DNA of 36,718 bases. It comes from Planococcus sp. APC 4015 (lineage in GTDB: Bacteria > Actinomycetota > Actinomycetes > Actinomycetales > Microbacteriaceae). Shown here in pieces: positions 1 to 6,605 of the stretch (positions within the stretch are counted from its first letter, which is position 1; each line of letters starts with the position of its first letter). Below the pieces are notes generated by a model. That model had not been told where the DNA came from and searched no databases. It saw only the letters and a list, made by a program, of their open reading frames with translations. The stretch spans positions 1-36,718 of the forward strand of contig JASDDH010000033.1 in the NCBI GenBank assembly GCA_030407505.1. Direction: 5' to 3'. The position numbers and the translations under genes were made by a program.

Positions 1-58
1 CCGGTTTTCGATCGCGTCCGTCGTCCGTGATCGTCCGAACATCGGCCAGGCTGTCTTC

Positions 59-1354
59 ATGACACTCCCACCGCCGGGCACCGCGGGTCGCGGCACCGGT
101 GCCGTGATCGTCGCCCAACTGCTGCTGCGCAGTGCGTCTGCGGCCGGTGCCCTCGCGCTCGGGGCGTACTTCGTCGATCTCTCGCGCGACGGTGCTCCGG
201 TCGGCGCACTGCTGCTGGGCGCGCTGTCGGGGTTGAGCTTCCTCGCCGAGCTGATCCTCGCCCCTGTCGCCGGATCGGCGAGCGATCGACGTGGACGTCG
301 TGTGTTCCTCATCGCCGCTCCGCTGCTGGCGGCGGCGGGCATCCTGATCACCCCGGGCGCGTCGCTCGTCGCCGCGGCACCGTCGATCGGTCTCGTCGTG
401 GCGATCGTCGGAACGTCGCGTCTGCTCGACGGCGCGGGCGCCGCGATCTCTGCGCCCGCCACCCTCGGCCTTCTCGCCGACGCGAGCGACGATGACCGCA
501 TGCGGCGCGGACGCGTGACGAGCCTCTACGAACTGTCGTCGTCGGGCGGCATCGCGCTCGGCGCGGTCGCGGGTCCGCTGCTGTACGCCGCACTCGGCCT
601 CTGGGCGTTCGTCGCGCTGGCCGGCGTCTACGTCGTCGCATCCCTTCTCGTGCTGCTGTTCGTGCGCCCGTCCGCCGTCGCGGCACCGGTGCAGAAGCGG
701 GCGACGGTGGGCGACCGCATCCGTGTTCTCGCCCAACCGCGACTGCTCGCATTCCTGCCCGCGTGGATCGCCGTCAACGCGATCCTCGGCACGTGGGTGA
801 CGTCGCAGATCACCTTCGTGCTCGCCGGCGACCGCCGTGCGCCGGGTCAGCTCTTCCCCGGTGCCTTCGCCGACAACGAAGCCGGGCTGTCGGCGGTGCT
901 CGGCATCTACGTGCTCGTCTTCAGCCTCTGCATCGTGGCGTGGGCGTTCTTCATCGGAAAGCTGCCGACCGTGCCGACGCTCTTCGTCACGGTGTTCGGC
1001 GCGGTGATCGCCTCGGTGGGACTGCTGCTGGCCAATCGCGGGGTGACGCTCTGGGTGGCGGTGCCGCTGGTTCTCGTCGGGATGTTCCTGGAAGCCGGCT
1101 TCACCCCGGCCGCCCTCACCCACTTGAGCGACATCTCGGCGGACTTCCGCGAGAACCGCGGCCTCATCATGGGCGTGTACTCGGTCGTCGTCGGCGCCGG
1201 CTACCTGCTGGGCAACATCCTCGGGGGCGTCTTCGCGGAGTGGCGTCTGTTCGAAGGATTGGCGGTGCTGACGATCCTGCTGGCGGCGGTCGCGCTCGTC
1301 TCGATCGCCGTGATGTACGCGATAGAACGACGGATGCCGGCGCGCGCTGCCTGA
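59..1354 (+). CDS. MFS transporter (12-TM major facilitator)
   Basis: A 431-residue, strongly hydrophobic protein with about twelve membrane segments, the usual size of a major facilitator superfamily carrier. Near residues 72-85, between the second and third membrane helices, is the loop SDRRGRRVF, a good match to MFS motif A (GxxxDRxGRR). It should sit in the cytoplasmic membrane and move a small solute, probably by proton antiport. Nothing seen identifies the substrate. The ATG at 59 has no Shine-Dalgarno sequence but follows CAGGCT (47-52) by exactly six bases, which fits a leaderless start like several other genes here. It is the first gene in the window, so upstream partners are unknown. 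The PAP2 gene follows after about 80 bases on the same strand. The family call is secure; the function is open. Confidence 0.9.
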   Translation: MTLPPPGTAGRGTGAVIVAQLLLRSASAAGALALGAYFVDLSRDGAPVGALLLGALSGLSFLAELILAPVAGSASDRRGRRVFLIAAPLLAAAGILITPGASLVAAAPSIGLVVAIVGTSRLLDGAGAAISAPATLGLLADASDDDRMRRGRVTSLYELSSSGGIALGAVAGPLLYAALGLWAFVALAGVYVVASLLVLLFVRPSAVAAPVQKRATVGDRIRVLAQPRLLAFLPAWIAVNAILGTWVTSQITFVLAGDRRAPGQLFPGAFADNEAGLSAVLGIYVLVFSLCIVAWAFFIGKLPTVPTLFVTVFGAVIASVGLLLANRGVTLWVAVPLVLVGMFLEAGFTPAALTHLSDISADFRENRGLIMGVYSVVVGAGYLLGNILGGVFAEWRLFEGLAVLTILLAAVALVSIAVMYAIERRMPARAA

Positions 1355-1433
1355 CCGCGCCCGTCGCCGACCGCGTGGAGCCCCGAAGTCAATCCCGTCA
1401 TCGATGTCCGACGGATCACGGGAGAATGTGCAG

Positions 1434-2309
1434 ATGAGCGACGTCGACGAGCCCCCAGCCGAGCAGGCAGCCCGCGGCCACGGAGTCGAGGGCGAGCTGG
1501 CGAAGGATCGCCGCATCGGCACCGAAGACCTGACCCACTGGCCCACCCGCTTCGGGTCGGCGCTCGCGACCTTCGCCAAGAAGGTCGCCGAGAAGCTCGG
1601 GCCGTACGCGGCCCTGCTGATCAGCCTGGCGGTCGGACTCGCGATCGCCTTCACGCTGAGCGTGATCGCCGTCGAGGTCTACGACGCCGTCACCGACGAG
1701 GACGGGGTCGCGGGCCTCGATCGGCCGCTCCTGGACCTGTCGCTGCAGTTCCGGAGCCCTGTCGCCGACGCCGTGATCACCGGGATCACCGACGTCGCGG
1801 GCACGATCGGGATGCCGATCATCGCCGTCTCGGCGATGCTGATCCTCGGCATCCGTCGCCGGTCGTGGACGCCCGTCATCCTGATCACGGTCGCCGCCGC
1901 GGGATCGCTGCTGATGACCGTCGCCGGCAAGGACCTGATCGGGCGGGAGCGCCCGCCGCTGGCGGACGCGGTGCCCCCGTTCGAGTACTCGCCGTCGTTC
2001 CCGAGCGGGCACACGCTGAACGCCGTCGTCGTCATCGGCATCATCGTGTACCTGATCCTGCTGCGACAGCATTCGCGCCGCACCCGCATCTGGCTGATCG
2101 TCGGCGGGACGGTGTTCGCCATCGTGGTCGGGCTGAGCCGGGTGTATCTCGGCCACCACTGGTTCACCGATGTGCTCGCGGGCTGGCTGCTCGGCGCCGC
2201 CTGGCTCGCCCTCGTGATCACCGCGCATCGCATCTATCTCACTGCGCGGGCGCACCGGCCGGACGGCGGCGAGCTGGGCAGGAAGCTGTCGAAGCAGGGT
2301 CGGAAGTAG
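1434..2309 (+). CDS. PAP2-family membrane phosphatase
   Basis: Phosphatidic acid phosphatase type 2 family membrane protein, 291 residues from the chosen start. Visible pieces of the tripartite PAP2 active site are KDLIGRERPP (motif 1, KxxxxxxRP), PSFPSGHT (motif 2, PSGH) and SRVYLGHHWFTDV (motif 3, SRxxxxxHxxxD), separated by membrane helices. Family members dephosphorylate lipid phosphates such as phosphatidate or undecaprenyl diphosphate on the outer face of the membrane; which substrate applies here is unknown. An in-frame ATG at 1404 gives ten more residues, but GGGAG at 1420-1424 lies at proper distance only from the ATG at 1434, so that start is preferred. The N-terminal 45 residues are charged and probably cytoplasmic. 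A strong hairpin follows at 2478-2509. Confidence 0.92.
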   Translation: MSDVDEPPAEQAARGHGVEGELAKDRRIGTEDLTHWPTRFGSALATFAKKVAEKLGPYAALLISLAVGLAIAFTLSVIAVEVYDAVTDEDGVAGLDRPLLDLSLQFRSPVADAVITGITDVAGTIGMPIIAVSAMLILGIRRRSWTPVILITVAAAGSLLMTVAGKDLIGRERPPLADAVPPFEYSPSFPSGHTLNAVVVIGIIVYLILLRQHSRRTRIWLIVGGTVFAIVVGLSRVYLGHHWFTDVLAGWLLGAAWLALVITAHRIYLTARAHRPDGGELGRKLSKQGRK

Positions 2310-2477
2310 CACCCTCCGCCGCGGACACCGCCGGAAATCATCCGCCTCGTATGGGAGGAATCTCATGTCGGGAGACTGGTGAACGGATCCACGCCGCAAT
2401 AGCGTCGGCGCCGGCGGCGGCGGCCTGGGTCACGACCACGGTCACGACCGCGACGCCGAATAGGCGGCTGAACACCG
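2310..2477. other. Intergenic stretch with possible tiny ORFs, no recognised gene
   Basis: No convincing protein gene is seen between the PAP2 stop and the hairpin at 2478. GGGAGGA (2353-2359) stands six bases before ATG 2364, which opens only MSGDW-stop. A second start, GTG 2378, overlaps that stop and gives VNGSTPQ-stop. This could be a leader peptide on a short transcript that ends at the 2478-2509 hairpin, or chance. The minus strand has a 45-codon hydrophobic frame here, but it uses rare codons (CTA, ATA, ATT, CCA) unlike its neighbours, so I do not call it. Confidence 0.3.
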
Positions 2478-2510
2478 ATCGGGCCCGTCGCGGAGGCGAC
2501 GGGCCCGATT
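2477..2510 (+). terminator. Perfect 14-bp hairpin downstream of the PAP2 gene
   Basis: ATCGGGCCCGTCGC (2478-2491) and GCGACGGGCCCGAT (2496-2509) are exact reverse complements around the loop GGAG, with a further G-T pair at 2477/2510. There is no T-tract, but strong GC hairpins of this kind are common transcription ends in high-GC actinobacteria. It probably ends transcripts coming from the PAP2 gene. Confidence 0.75.
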
Positions 2511-2540
2511 CGTGCCGCTCGGATGCACCCACGACGCGCC

Positions 2541-2572
2541 TCTGCTGAGACACCGCGCGGTGTCTCAGCAGA
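2541..2572. repeat. Perfect 32-bp palindrome
   Basis: The left arm TCTGCTGAGACACCGC (2541-2556) is followed with no spacer by its exact reverse complement (2557-2572). As RNA it would fold into a 14-bp stem closed by a CGCG tetraloop. As DNA it is a fully symmetric site able to bind a dimer. It lies between the PAP2 hairpin and the 3' end of the convergent GlsB-like gene. No T-tract follows on either strand. It may be a bidirectional terminator, a protein-binding site or a mobile REP-like unit. Confidence 0.8.
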
Positions 2573-2578
2573 AGTCGC

Positions 2579-2610
2579 ACGCGTCGAGCTCAGGACCCGA
2601 CGCGTCGAGC
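2579..2610. repeat. Direct repeat ACGCGTCGAGC x2
   Basis: The 11-mer ACGCGTCGAGC occurs at 2579-2589 and again at 2600-2610. The 21-bp offset puts both copies on the same face of the helix. It lies between the 32-bp palindrome and the GlsB-gene hairpin. Its role is unknown. Confidence 0.55.
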
Positions 2611-2645
2611 ACCGATCCGTCCGCCCCCAGCGCGGCCGGATCGGT
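2611..2645 (-). terminator. Hairpin at the 3' end of the GlsB-like gene
   Basis: ACCGATCCG (2611-2619) and CGGATCGGT (2637-2645) are perfect 9-bp inverted arms around a 17-base GC-rich loop that can pair further. It sits just past the stop of the minus-strand GlsB-like gene and probably ends its transcript. Confidence 0.6.
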
Positions 2646-2658
2646 GCCGGTCAGTGGG

Positions 2659-2943
2659 TCAGGAGCGGCGGCCCGAGGTGCTGCGGCGGCTGACGGCGAT
2701 GTAGACGAGCAGCGCGATGATCGCGCCGATAATCGACCCGATGATCCCGGCCGGCTGGAAGAAGCCGTCGGCGGCATCCTGTCCGAAGATCAGGTAGCCG
2801 AGGAATCCTCCGACGAACGACCCGACGATGCCCAGGACGATGGTCATGAGGATGCTCATGTGCTGCTTGCCGGGAACCACGGCGCGTGCGATGAATCCGG
2901 CGATGAGGCCGATGACGATGATGCTGATGATGAGACCGAGCAT
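2659..2943 (-). CDS. GlsB/YeaQ/YmgE family stress-response membrane protein
   Basis: A 94-residue membrane protein of the transglycosylase-associated (GlsB/YeaQ/YmgE) family. It has three hydrophobic segments (about residues 2-22, 30-53 and 65-84) rich in Gly and Ile, with the family pattern of a short IAGFIARxxxPGK segment followed by GIVGSFVGGFLG. Relatives are induced by general or envelope stress; no biochemical activity is established. Its RBS is strong: on the minus strand AAAGGAG ends four bases before the ATG at 2943. The tail SRRSTSGRRS is basic and probably cytoplasmic. It is divergent from the response regulator at 3086, and the two symmetric sites at 3038-3074 may control both genes. 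Confidence 0.93.
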   Translation of the reverse strand: MLGLIISIIVIGLIAGFIARAVVPGKQHMSILMTIVLGIVGSFVGGFLGYLIFGQDAADGFFQPAGIIGSIIGAIIALLVYIAVSRRSTSGRRS

Positions 2944-3037
2944 GGTGTGCTCCTTTTCTGAACGCCGGCAGGCGTGTCATGTCAGGCACCTTGTGGTGCT
3001 CCGGATGCCGCGGTGAAGCGACAACACCTGACTTCAT

Positions 3038-3074
3038 CACCCCTCAGGGTGTAGCGGCACACCCCTGGGGGTGT
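3038..3074. promoter_or_regulatory. Pair of CACCC/GGGTG dyads in the divergent promoter region
   Basis: CACCC-CTCA-GGGTG (3038-3051) and ACACCCC-TG-GGGGTGT (3059-3074) are two inverted repeats built on the same core. Their centres are 22 bp apart, about two helical turns. The second abuts TAATCC (3074-3079), a possible -10 element six bases before the response-regulator ATG. The arrangement suggests two dimers bound side by side over the -35 region. The adjacent LuxR-type regulator is the obvious candidate, by autoregulation. Confidence 0.6.
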
Positions 3075-3085
3075 AATCCTGAAGC

Positions 3086-3751
3086 ATGAGCTCTTCACCG
3101 CGACCCATCACGGTCGCCCTCGTCGACGACTACGACGTCGTGCTGAAGGGTCTGGCGCACATGTTCGACGAGTATCGCGACCGGGTGCTGATCGCCGAGA
3201 TCGACGCCAACAGGGACGTGAGCGACGCGGTGGATGTCGTCCTCTACGACTCGTTCGCCCAGCCCGAGTCGGATCATCCCGAGATCTCGGAGCTCATCAA
3301 GAATCCTCGCGCGAGACGCGTCGTGATGTACACGTGGAACTTCCACCCGGAACTCGTCGAATCCGCCCTGGCGCAAGGAGTGCACGGCTATCTGTCGAAG
3401 ACGCTCACCGCCGCGCAGCTCGTCAGTGCCATCGAAGCCGTCCACGCGGGCGAGCAGGTCATCAGCGAGCAGAGCCGCCGAGCGCCCAGCGCTGCGGGTC
3501 TGGATTGGCCGGGTCGCCTCGAGGGGGTGACCGACCGCGAGTCCGAGATCCTCGCCCTGATCACGCAGGGCAAGAGCAACGCCGAGGTCGCCAGCCTCAC
3601 CTACCTCAGTCCGAACACGGTGAAGTCCTACATCCGTTCGGTGTACCGCAAGATCGGCGCGACCAGTCGCACCCAGGCGGTGCTCTACGGCGTGAACCAC
3701 GGATTCACCCCCGACCACCACCGCATCGACCACTGGATGGGCGGGCCGTGA
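3086..3751 (+). CDS. NarL/LuxR-type response regulator
   Basis: A two-domain response regulator of 221 residues. The receiver keeps the phosphorylation set: D14 and D15 (LVDDYD), phospho-acceptor D55 (VVLYDSF), T83 (MYTW) and K105 (YLSKTL). The C-terminal part, about 145-210, is a LuxR/NarL-type helix-turn-helix with the typical TDRESEILALI ... LSPNTVKSYIRSVYRKI pattern. It should bind DNA as a dimer when phosphorylated. No histidine kinase is adjacent, so its partner is elsewhere or it is an orphan. There is no good Shine-Dalgarno sequence; TAATCC ends six bases before the ATG, so it may be leaderless. Its TGA overlaps the GTG start of the DUF2071 gene, so the two are translationally coupled. 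Confidence 0.93.
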   Translation: MSSSPRPITVALVDDYDVVLKGLAHMFDEYRDRVLIAEIDANRDVSDAVDVVLYDSFAQPESDHPEISELIKNPRARRVVMYTWNFHPELVESALAQGVHGYLSKTLTAAQLVSAIEAVHAGEQVISEQSRRAPSAAGLDWPGRLEGVTDRESEILALITQGKSNAEVASLTYLSPNTVKSYIRSVYRKIGATSRTQAVLYGVNHGFTPDHHRIDHWMGGP

Positions 3752-4494
3752 TCGAGCCGGACGCGCCCCGGCTCGCCGGTCGGCCCGTGCTGTCGCAGCG
3801 GTGGAGCGACGCGGTGTTCCTGCATTGGCGCGTCGCCCCGCAGCGCATCGCGCACATGCTTCCGCCCGGTGTGCGCCCCGACACCTTCGACGGCTCGGCG
3901 TGGGTCGGTCTCGTGCCGTTCGTCCTGTCGGAGTTCCGGTTCCTCCCGCTTCCGCCCGTGCCGCTGCTGGGCACCTTCGCCGAGATCAACGTGCGCACCT
4001 ACGGGGTCGACGCCGACGGCCGCCGCGGGGTCGTGTTCCGCACACTCGAGGCCGAGCACCTCGTGCCCGTGCTCACGGCTCGCGGGATCTTCGGGCTGCC
4101 GTATCGCTGGGCGCAGATCGGGATGCGGATGGACCGGCCCGCAGGCACGATCGAATATCGGTCGCGCCGCCGACGCCCGGACGGCCGGCCCTCGGGACCC
4201 GGCACGCGCATCGCGGTCCACGTCGGGACCGATCCCGTCGACACCCCGCTGTCACGGTTCCTCACTGCGCGGTGGGGTTTCCACGAGCGGCATCTCGGGC
4301 GTACGCGGTGGGCGGCGAACGAGCATCCGGCGTGGCCGCTGGTCGATGCCCGGGTCACGCACCTGCGCGACGGTCTGCTGGCCGACCAGGGTTTCGCCGA
4401 CCTCGCTCAGCGGCCGCCCGACTCGGTGCTGGCGATGCCCCTCGGGCATCCGGGCTTCATCACGCACTTCGGCGCGCCGACCACACTCGGCTAG
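3748..4494 (+). CDS. DUF2071 (YqjF-like) family protein
   Basis: A 248-residue soluble protein that I place in the DUF2071/YqjF family. Matching features are the N-terminal pattern QRWSDAVFLHWRV...RIAHMLPPGVRPDTFDGSAWVGLVPF, then EINVRTYGV and GVVFRTLEAEHLVPVLTAR. No catalytic activity is established for the family. The start is the GTG at 3748, which overlaps the regulator stop in GTGA, so the protein is made by coupled translation and is probably functionally linked to that regulator. The stop codon TAG (4492-4494) shares the bases CTAG with the stop of the convergent DAACS gene, leaving no room for a terminator between them. Confidence 0.85.
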   Translation: MIEPDAPRLAGRPVLSQRWSDAVFLHWRVAPQRIAHMLPPGVRPDTFDGSAWVGLVPFVLSEFRFLPLPPVPLLGTFAEINVRTYGVDADGRRGVVFRTLEAEHLVPVLTARGIFGLPYRWAQIGMRMDRPAGTIEYRSRRRRPDGRPSGPGTRIAVHVGTDPVDTPLSRFLTARWGFHERHLGRTRWAANEHPAWPLVDARVTHLRDGLLADQGFADLAQRPPDSVLAMPLGHPGFITHFGAPTTLG

Positions 4495-5792
4495 TCGGCG
4501 GCGTCCGCTTTCTCGAGTTGCTCCTTCATCTTCTCGAGGTCGAGCGCGTCGGTGGTGACCTTCTTGTCGCCGTAGTAGACCTCGCGGTCGATCTCGTTGC
4601 TCGCGTTCGCGACCAGCATCGACACGAAGGTGTCGCCGTTGACGTTGAGGAACGTGCGGAAGATGCCCGCGAACCAGTCCACCGCGATGAGCAGGCCGAC
4701 CGCCTCGATCGGCAGACCGAGTGTCGTGGCGAGGAACATCGCCACGACGGGGAAGCCTCCGGGAACGGTGATGGTGCCCATGTTGAGCAGGATCGCCAGC
4801 GCCATGCCGAGCACGATCATGCCGAAGTCCAGCGAGATGTCTCCCGACTGGGCGAGGAACATCACCACGATCATGTAGTTCAGGACGGCGCCGTACGATC
4901 CCATCGTCAGTCCGACCGAGAGCGTGAAATTGGCCACTCGCTGACTGACCCCGACCTTCTCGACCGCCGACTTGAGCACGGTGGGGAAGGTCACGGCAGA
5001 GCTCGTGGTCGTGATGGCTATCATCGTCTGCTCCGAGAGCTTCGCGGGCAGCAGCGCGGGGTTGAGTCCCGTGCGCAGCCAGACGACGAGGACGAACAGC
5101 GCGAAGATGATCAGCACGCCCAGCAGCGTGGAGCCGAGGTACTTGAGCGCGCTCGTGACCACCGCGAAGCCGACGGTGCCCGCGAGGTTGGCGAGGAGGC
5201 AGAACACGCCGATCGGCGCGATGATCATCACGAACCGGATCATCGTCAGCACGACCTGCTGGATCTGGTCGAAGAAATCGAGCACGAGGGTGTTGCCGGT
5301 CTTGGTGATGTAGGCGTTGAGCGCCACGCCGAACAGCAGCGAGAAGATGATGATCGGCACCATGGTGGCCGTCGACATCGCCGAGAAGATGTTGGTCGAG
5401 ACGAAGTTGAGCACAGTGTCCTGCCAGCCGGTGGCCTCACCCGCCGACTCCTCCAGGGCGGGGTCCACACCCCCCGAGAAGTCGATTCCTGCGCCGGGTC
5501 GGATGACCGCGCTGATGACCCACGCCAGCAAGGCTGCGACGATCGAGAAGCCGATCATCCAGGAGAAGGTCCGCAACGCCATCTTGCCCATGCCCGAGCC
5601 CGTCATGGCTCCGGTGGCGACGATGACCGACGACATGACCAGCGGCACGATCGCCATCTGGATGAGTCGGATGAAGAGATCGCCGATGAACTTGAGGTTG
5701 GCCGCCCACTCCCCGACGACCAAGCCGAAGACGATGCCGATGACCGCCGCGAGGCCGATCTGCAGGGCCGGGTTCCTCAGTGCTCTGTTCAT
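4491..5792 (-). CDS. Dicarboxylate/amino acid:cation symporter (DAACS), divergent ion site
   Basis: A 433-residue membrane carrier of the glutamate/dicarboxylate symporter family (GltP/DctA fold). Recognisable parts are the N-terminal helix pair, the Ser-rich re-entrant loop TTSSAVTFP (262-270), the second re-entrant loop NMGTITVPGG (337-346) and helix 8 DWFAGIFRTFLNVNGD (372-387). Two hallmarks are altered. The TM7 ion motif NMDGT is replaced by GSYGA (298-302), and the position matching GltPh Asp394 is Gly376; Arg379, Thr380, Asn383 and Asp387 are kept. Loss of the residue that holds the substrate amino group argues for a non-amino-acid substrate such as a dicarboxylate, an inference. The start is MNRALRNPA, with GGAGGA just upstream. 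The open frame extends past it, but that region is shared with the divergent DUF1684 gene. Confidence 0.9.
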   Translation of the reverse strand: MNRALRNPALQIGLAAVIGIVFGLVVGEWAANLKFIGDLFIRLIQMAIVPLVMSSVIVATGAMTGSGMGKMALRTFSWMIGFSIVAALLAWVISAVIRPGAGIDFSGGVDPALEESAGEATGWQDTVLNFVSTNIFSAMSTATMVPIIIFSLLFGVALNAYITKTGNTLVLDFFDQIQQVVLTMIRFVMIIAPIGVFCLLANLAGTVGFAVVTSALKYLGSTLLGVLIIFALFVLVVWLRTGLNPALLPAKLSEQTMIAITTTSSAVTFPTVLKSAVEKVGVSQRVANFTLSVGLTMGSYGAVLNYMIVVMFLAQSGDISLDFGMIVLGMALAILLNMGTITVPGGFPVVAMFLATTLGLPIEAVGLLIAVDWFAGIFRTFLNVNGDTFVSMLVANASNEIDREVYYGDKKVTTDALDLEKMKEQLEKADAAD

Positions 5793-5906
5793 GGGTCCTC
5801 CAGGGGTCGGTGCGACCAAGTTAGGAGCAGGAGCGCCCGATCTCGATGCGCGTGCGCGGACCGTAACAAGGTGTTCACGGGCGCGTCGCAGCCGCCGCGC
5901 CGCGCG

Positions 5907-5912
5907 TAGCCT
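5907..5912 (+). promoter_or_regulatory. -10 element TAGCCT, leaderless start
   Basis: TAGCCT is followed by exactly six bases (GAACGG) and then the ATG at 5919, so transcription should begin at the start codon. There is no Shine-Dalgarno sequence. No clear -35 box is seen at 17-18 bp. Confidence 0.6.
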
Positions 5913-5918
5913 GAACGG

Positions 5919-6548
5919 ATGACCGCTCCGAACGCCCGCACCGCGATGGAGGTCGCCGACTGGCGCCGCCGCGTGTTCGCCCTCTACGCCGCCGTCCGCG
6001 ATGCCGGCGACCCCGAAGAGGCCCACGAGCTGTGGCGCATCGAACGCGACGATCTCATGGCACGGCATCCGGCGTCGCCGCTTCTGCCCGCCGACCGGCT
6101 GATGTTCGACGGACTGTCGGTCGCCCCGTACGACGAGCAGTGGCGGTTCGAGCTGCCGATCCTCGAGGCGGAGCCCGGCGGATTCGACTTCGCGACCGGC
6201 ACCGACGGCGTCGTGCCGTTCGAGCGCGTCGGCATGGTCGAGATCCCCGATACCGGCACCCTCGACGTGTGGCGATTGACGTCGTACGGCGGCGGGCTCT
6301 TCGTTCCGGTGCGGGACGCCCTCGCGGGCCGACCCGACGGCACCTACGGTGGCGGACGCTATCTGCTCGACACGATCAAGGGCGCGGATCTGGGATCGGA
6401 TGCCGCACGCGGCTCGATCGTGCTCGACTTCAACTTCGCCTACAACCCCTCGTGCGCCTACGACCCGGCGTGGGCGTGCCCCCTCGCGCAGCCCGGCAAT
6501 GTCCTCACGGTGGCCGTGCCGGTGGGCGAGCTGTACCGGGGTCACTGA
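5919..6548 (+). CDS. DUF1684 domain protein
   Basis: A 209-residue soluble protein of the DUF1684 family. The family signature DFNFAYNPSCAYDPAWACPL is present near residues 172-191, with the two cysteines and the NPxCxY core intact. The middle carries the usual YDE...WRFELPI and GGGRYLLDTIKGADLG segments. The family's biochemical role is not established. The N-terminal part (W15, R16 ... ELWRIERDDLMARHPASPL) matches the typical start of family members, which supports the ATG at 5919 preceded by a leaderless-type -10. The gene is followed by a hairpin (6569-6593) and then the acyl-CoA ligase, and the two may be partly co-transcribed. Confidence 0.88.
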   Translation: MTAPNARTAMEVADWRRRVFALYAAVRDAGDPEEAHELWRIERDDLMARHPASPLLPADRLMFDGLSVAPYDEQWRFELPILEAEPGGFDFATGTDGVVPFERVGMVEIPDTGTLDVWRLTSYGGGLFVPVRDALAGRPDGTYGGGRYLLDTIKGADLGSDAARGSIVLDFNFAYNPSCAYDPAWACPLAQPGNVLTVAVPVGELYRGH

Positions 6549-6568
6549 CACGCGGGCATCCATTCGGC

Positions 6569-6593
6569 GTCCGGCTCCGAACAGAGCCCGGAC
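6569..6593 (+). other. Intercistronic hairpin before the acyl-CoA ligase RBS
   Basis: GTCCGGCTC (6569-6577) pairs with GAGCCCGGAC (6584-6593) with a single bulged C. It ends one base before GGAGG (6595-6599), the RBS of the next gene. It could be a weak attenuator or an RNA-processing or stability element. Confidence 0.4.
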
Positions 6594-6605
6594 CGGAGGA
6601 TGCCC

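Noticed and set aside
2338..2475. Small hydrophobic minus-strand ORF (VFSRLFGVAVVTVVVTQ...)
   Set aside because: It looks like a membrane helix at first, but the second half uses rare codons, there is no RBS, and it runs under the PAP2 hairpin.
3059..3074. CsoR copper-repressor site (C-run/G-run dyad)
   Set aside because: It resembles CsoR-type operators in having CCCC..GGGG arms, but no copper gene or csoR is adjacent. The paired arrangement fits the local LuxR-type regulator better.
3801..5909. 702-codon plus-strand frame across DUF2071 and the DAACS gene
   Set aside because: Composition is shadow-like (runs of Arg, Asp, Glu, His), and it overlaps two well-supported genes.
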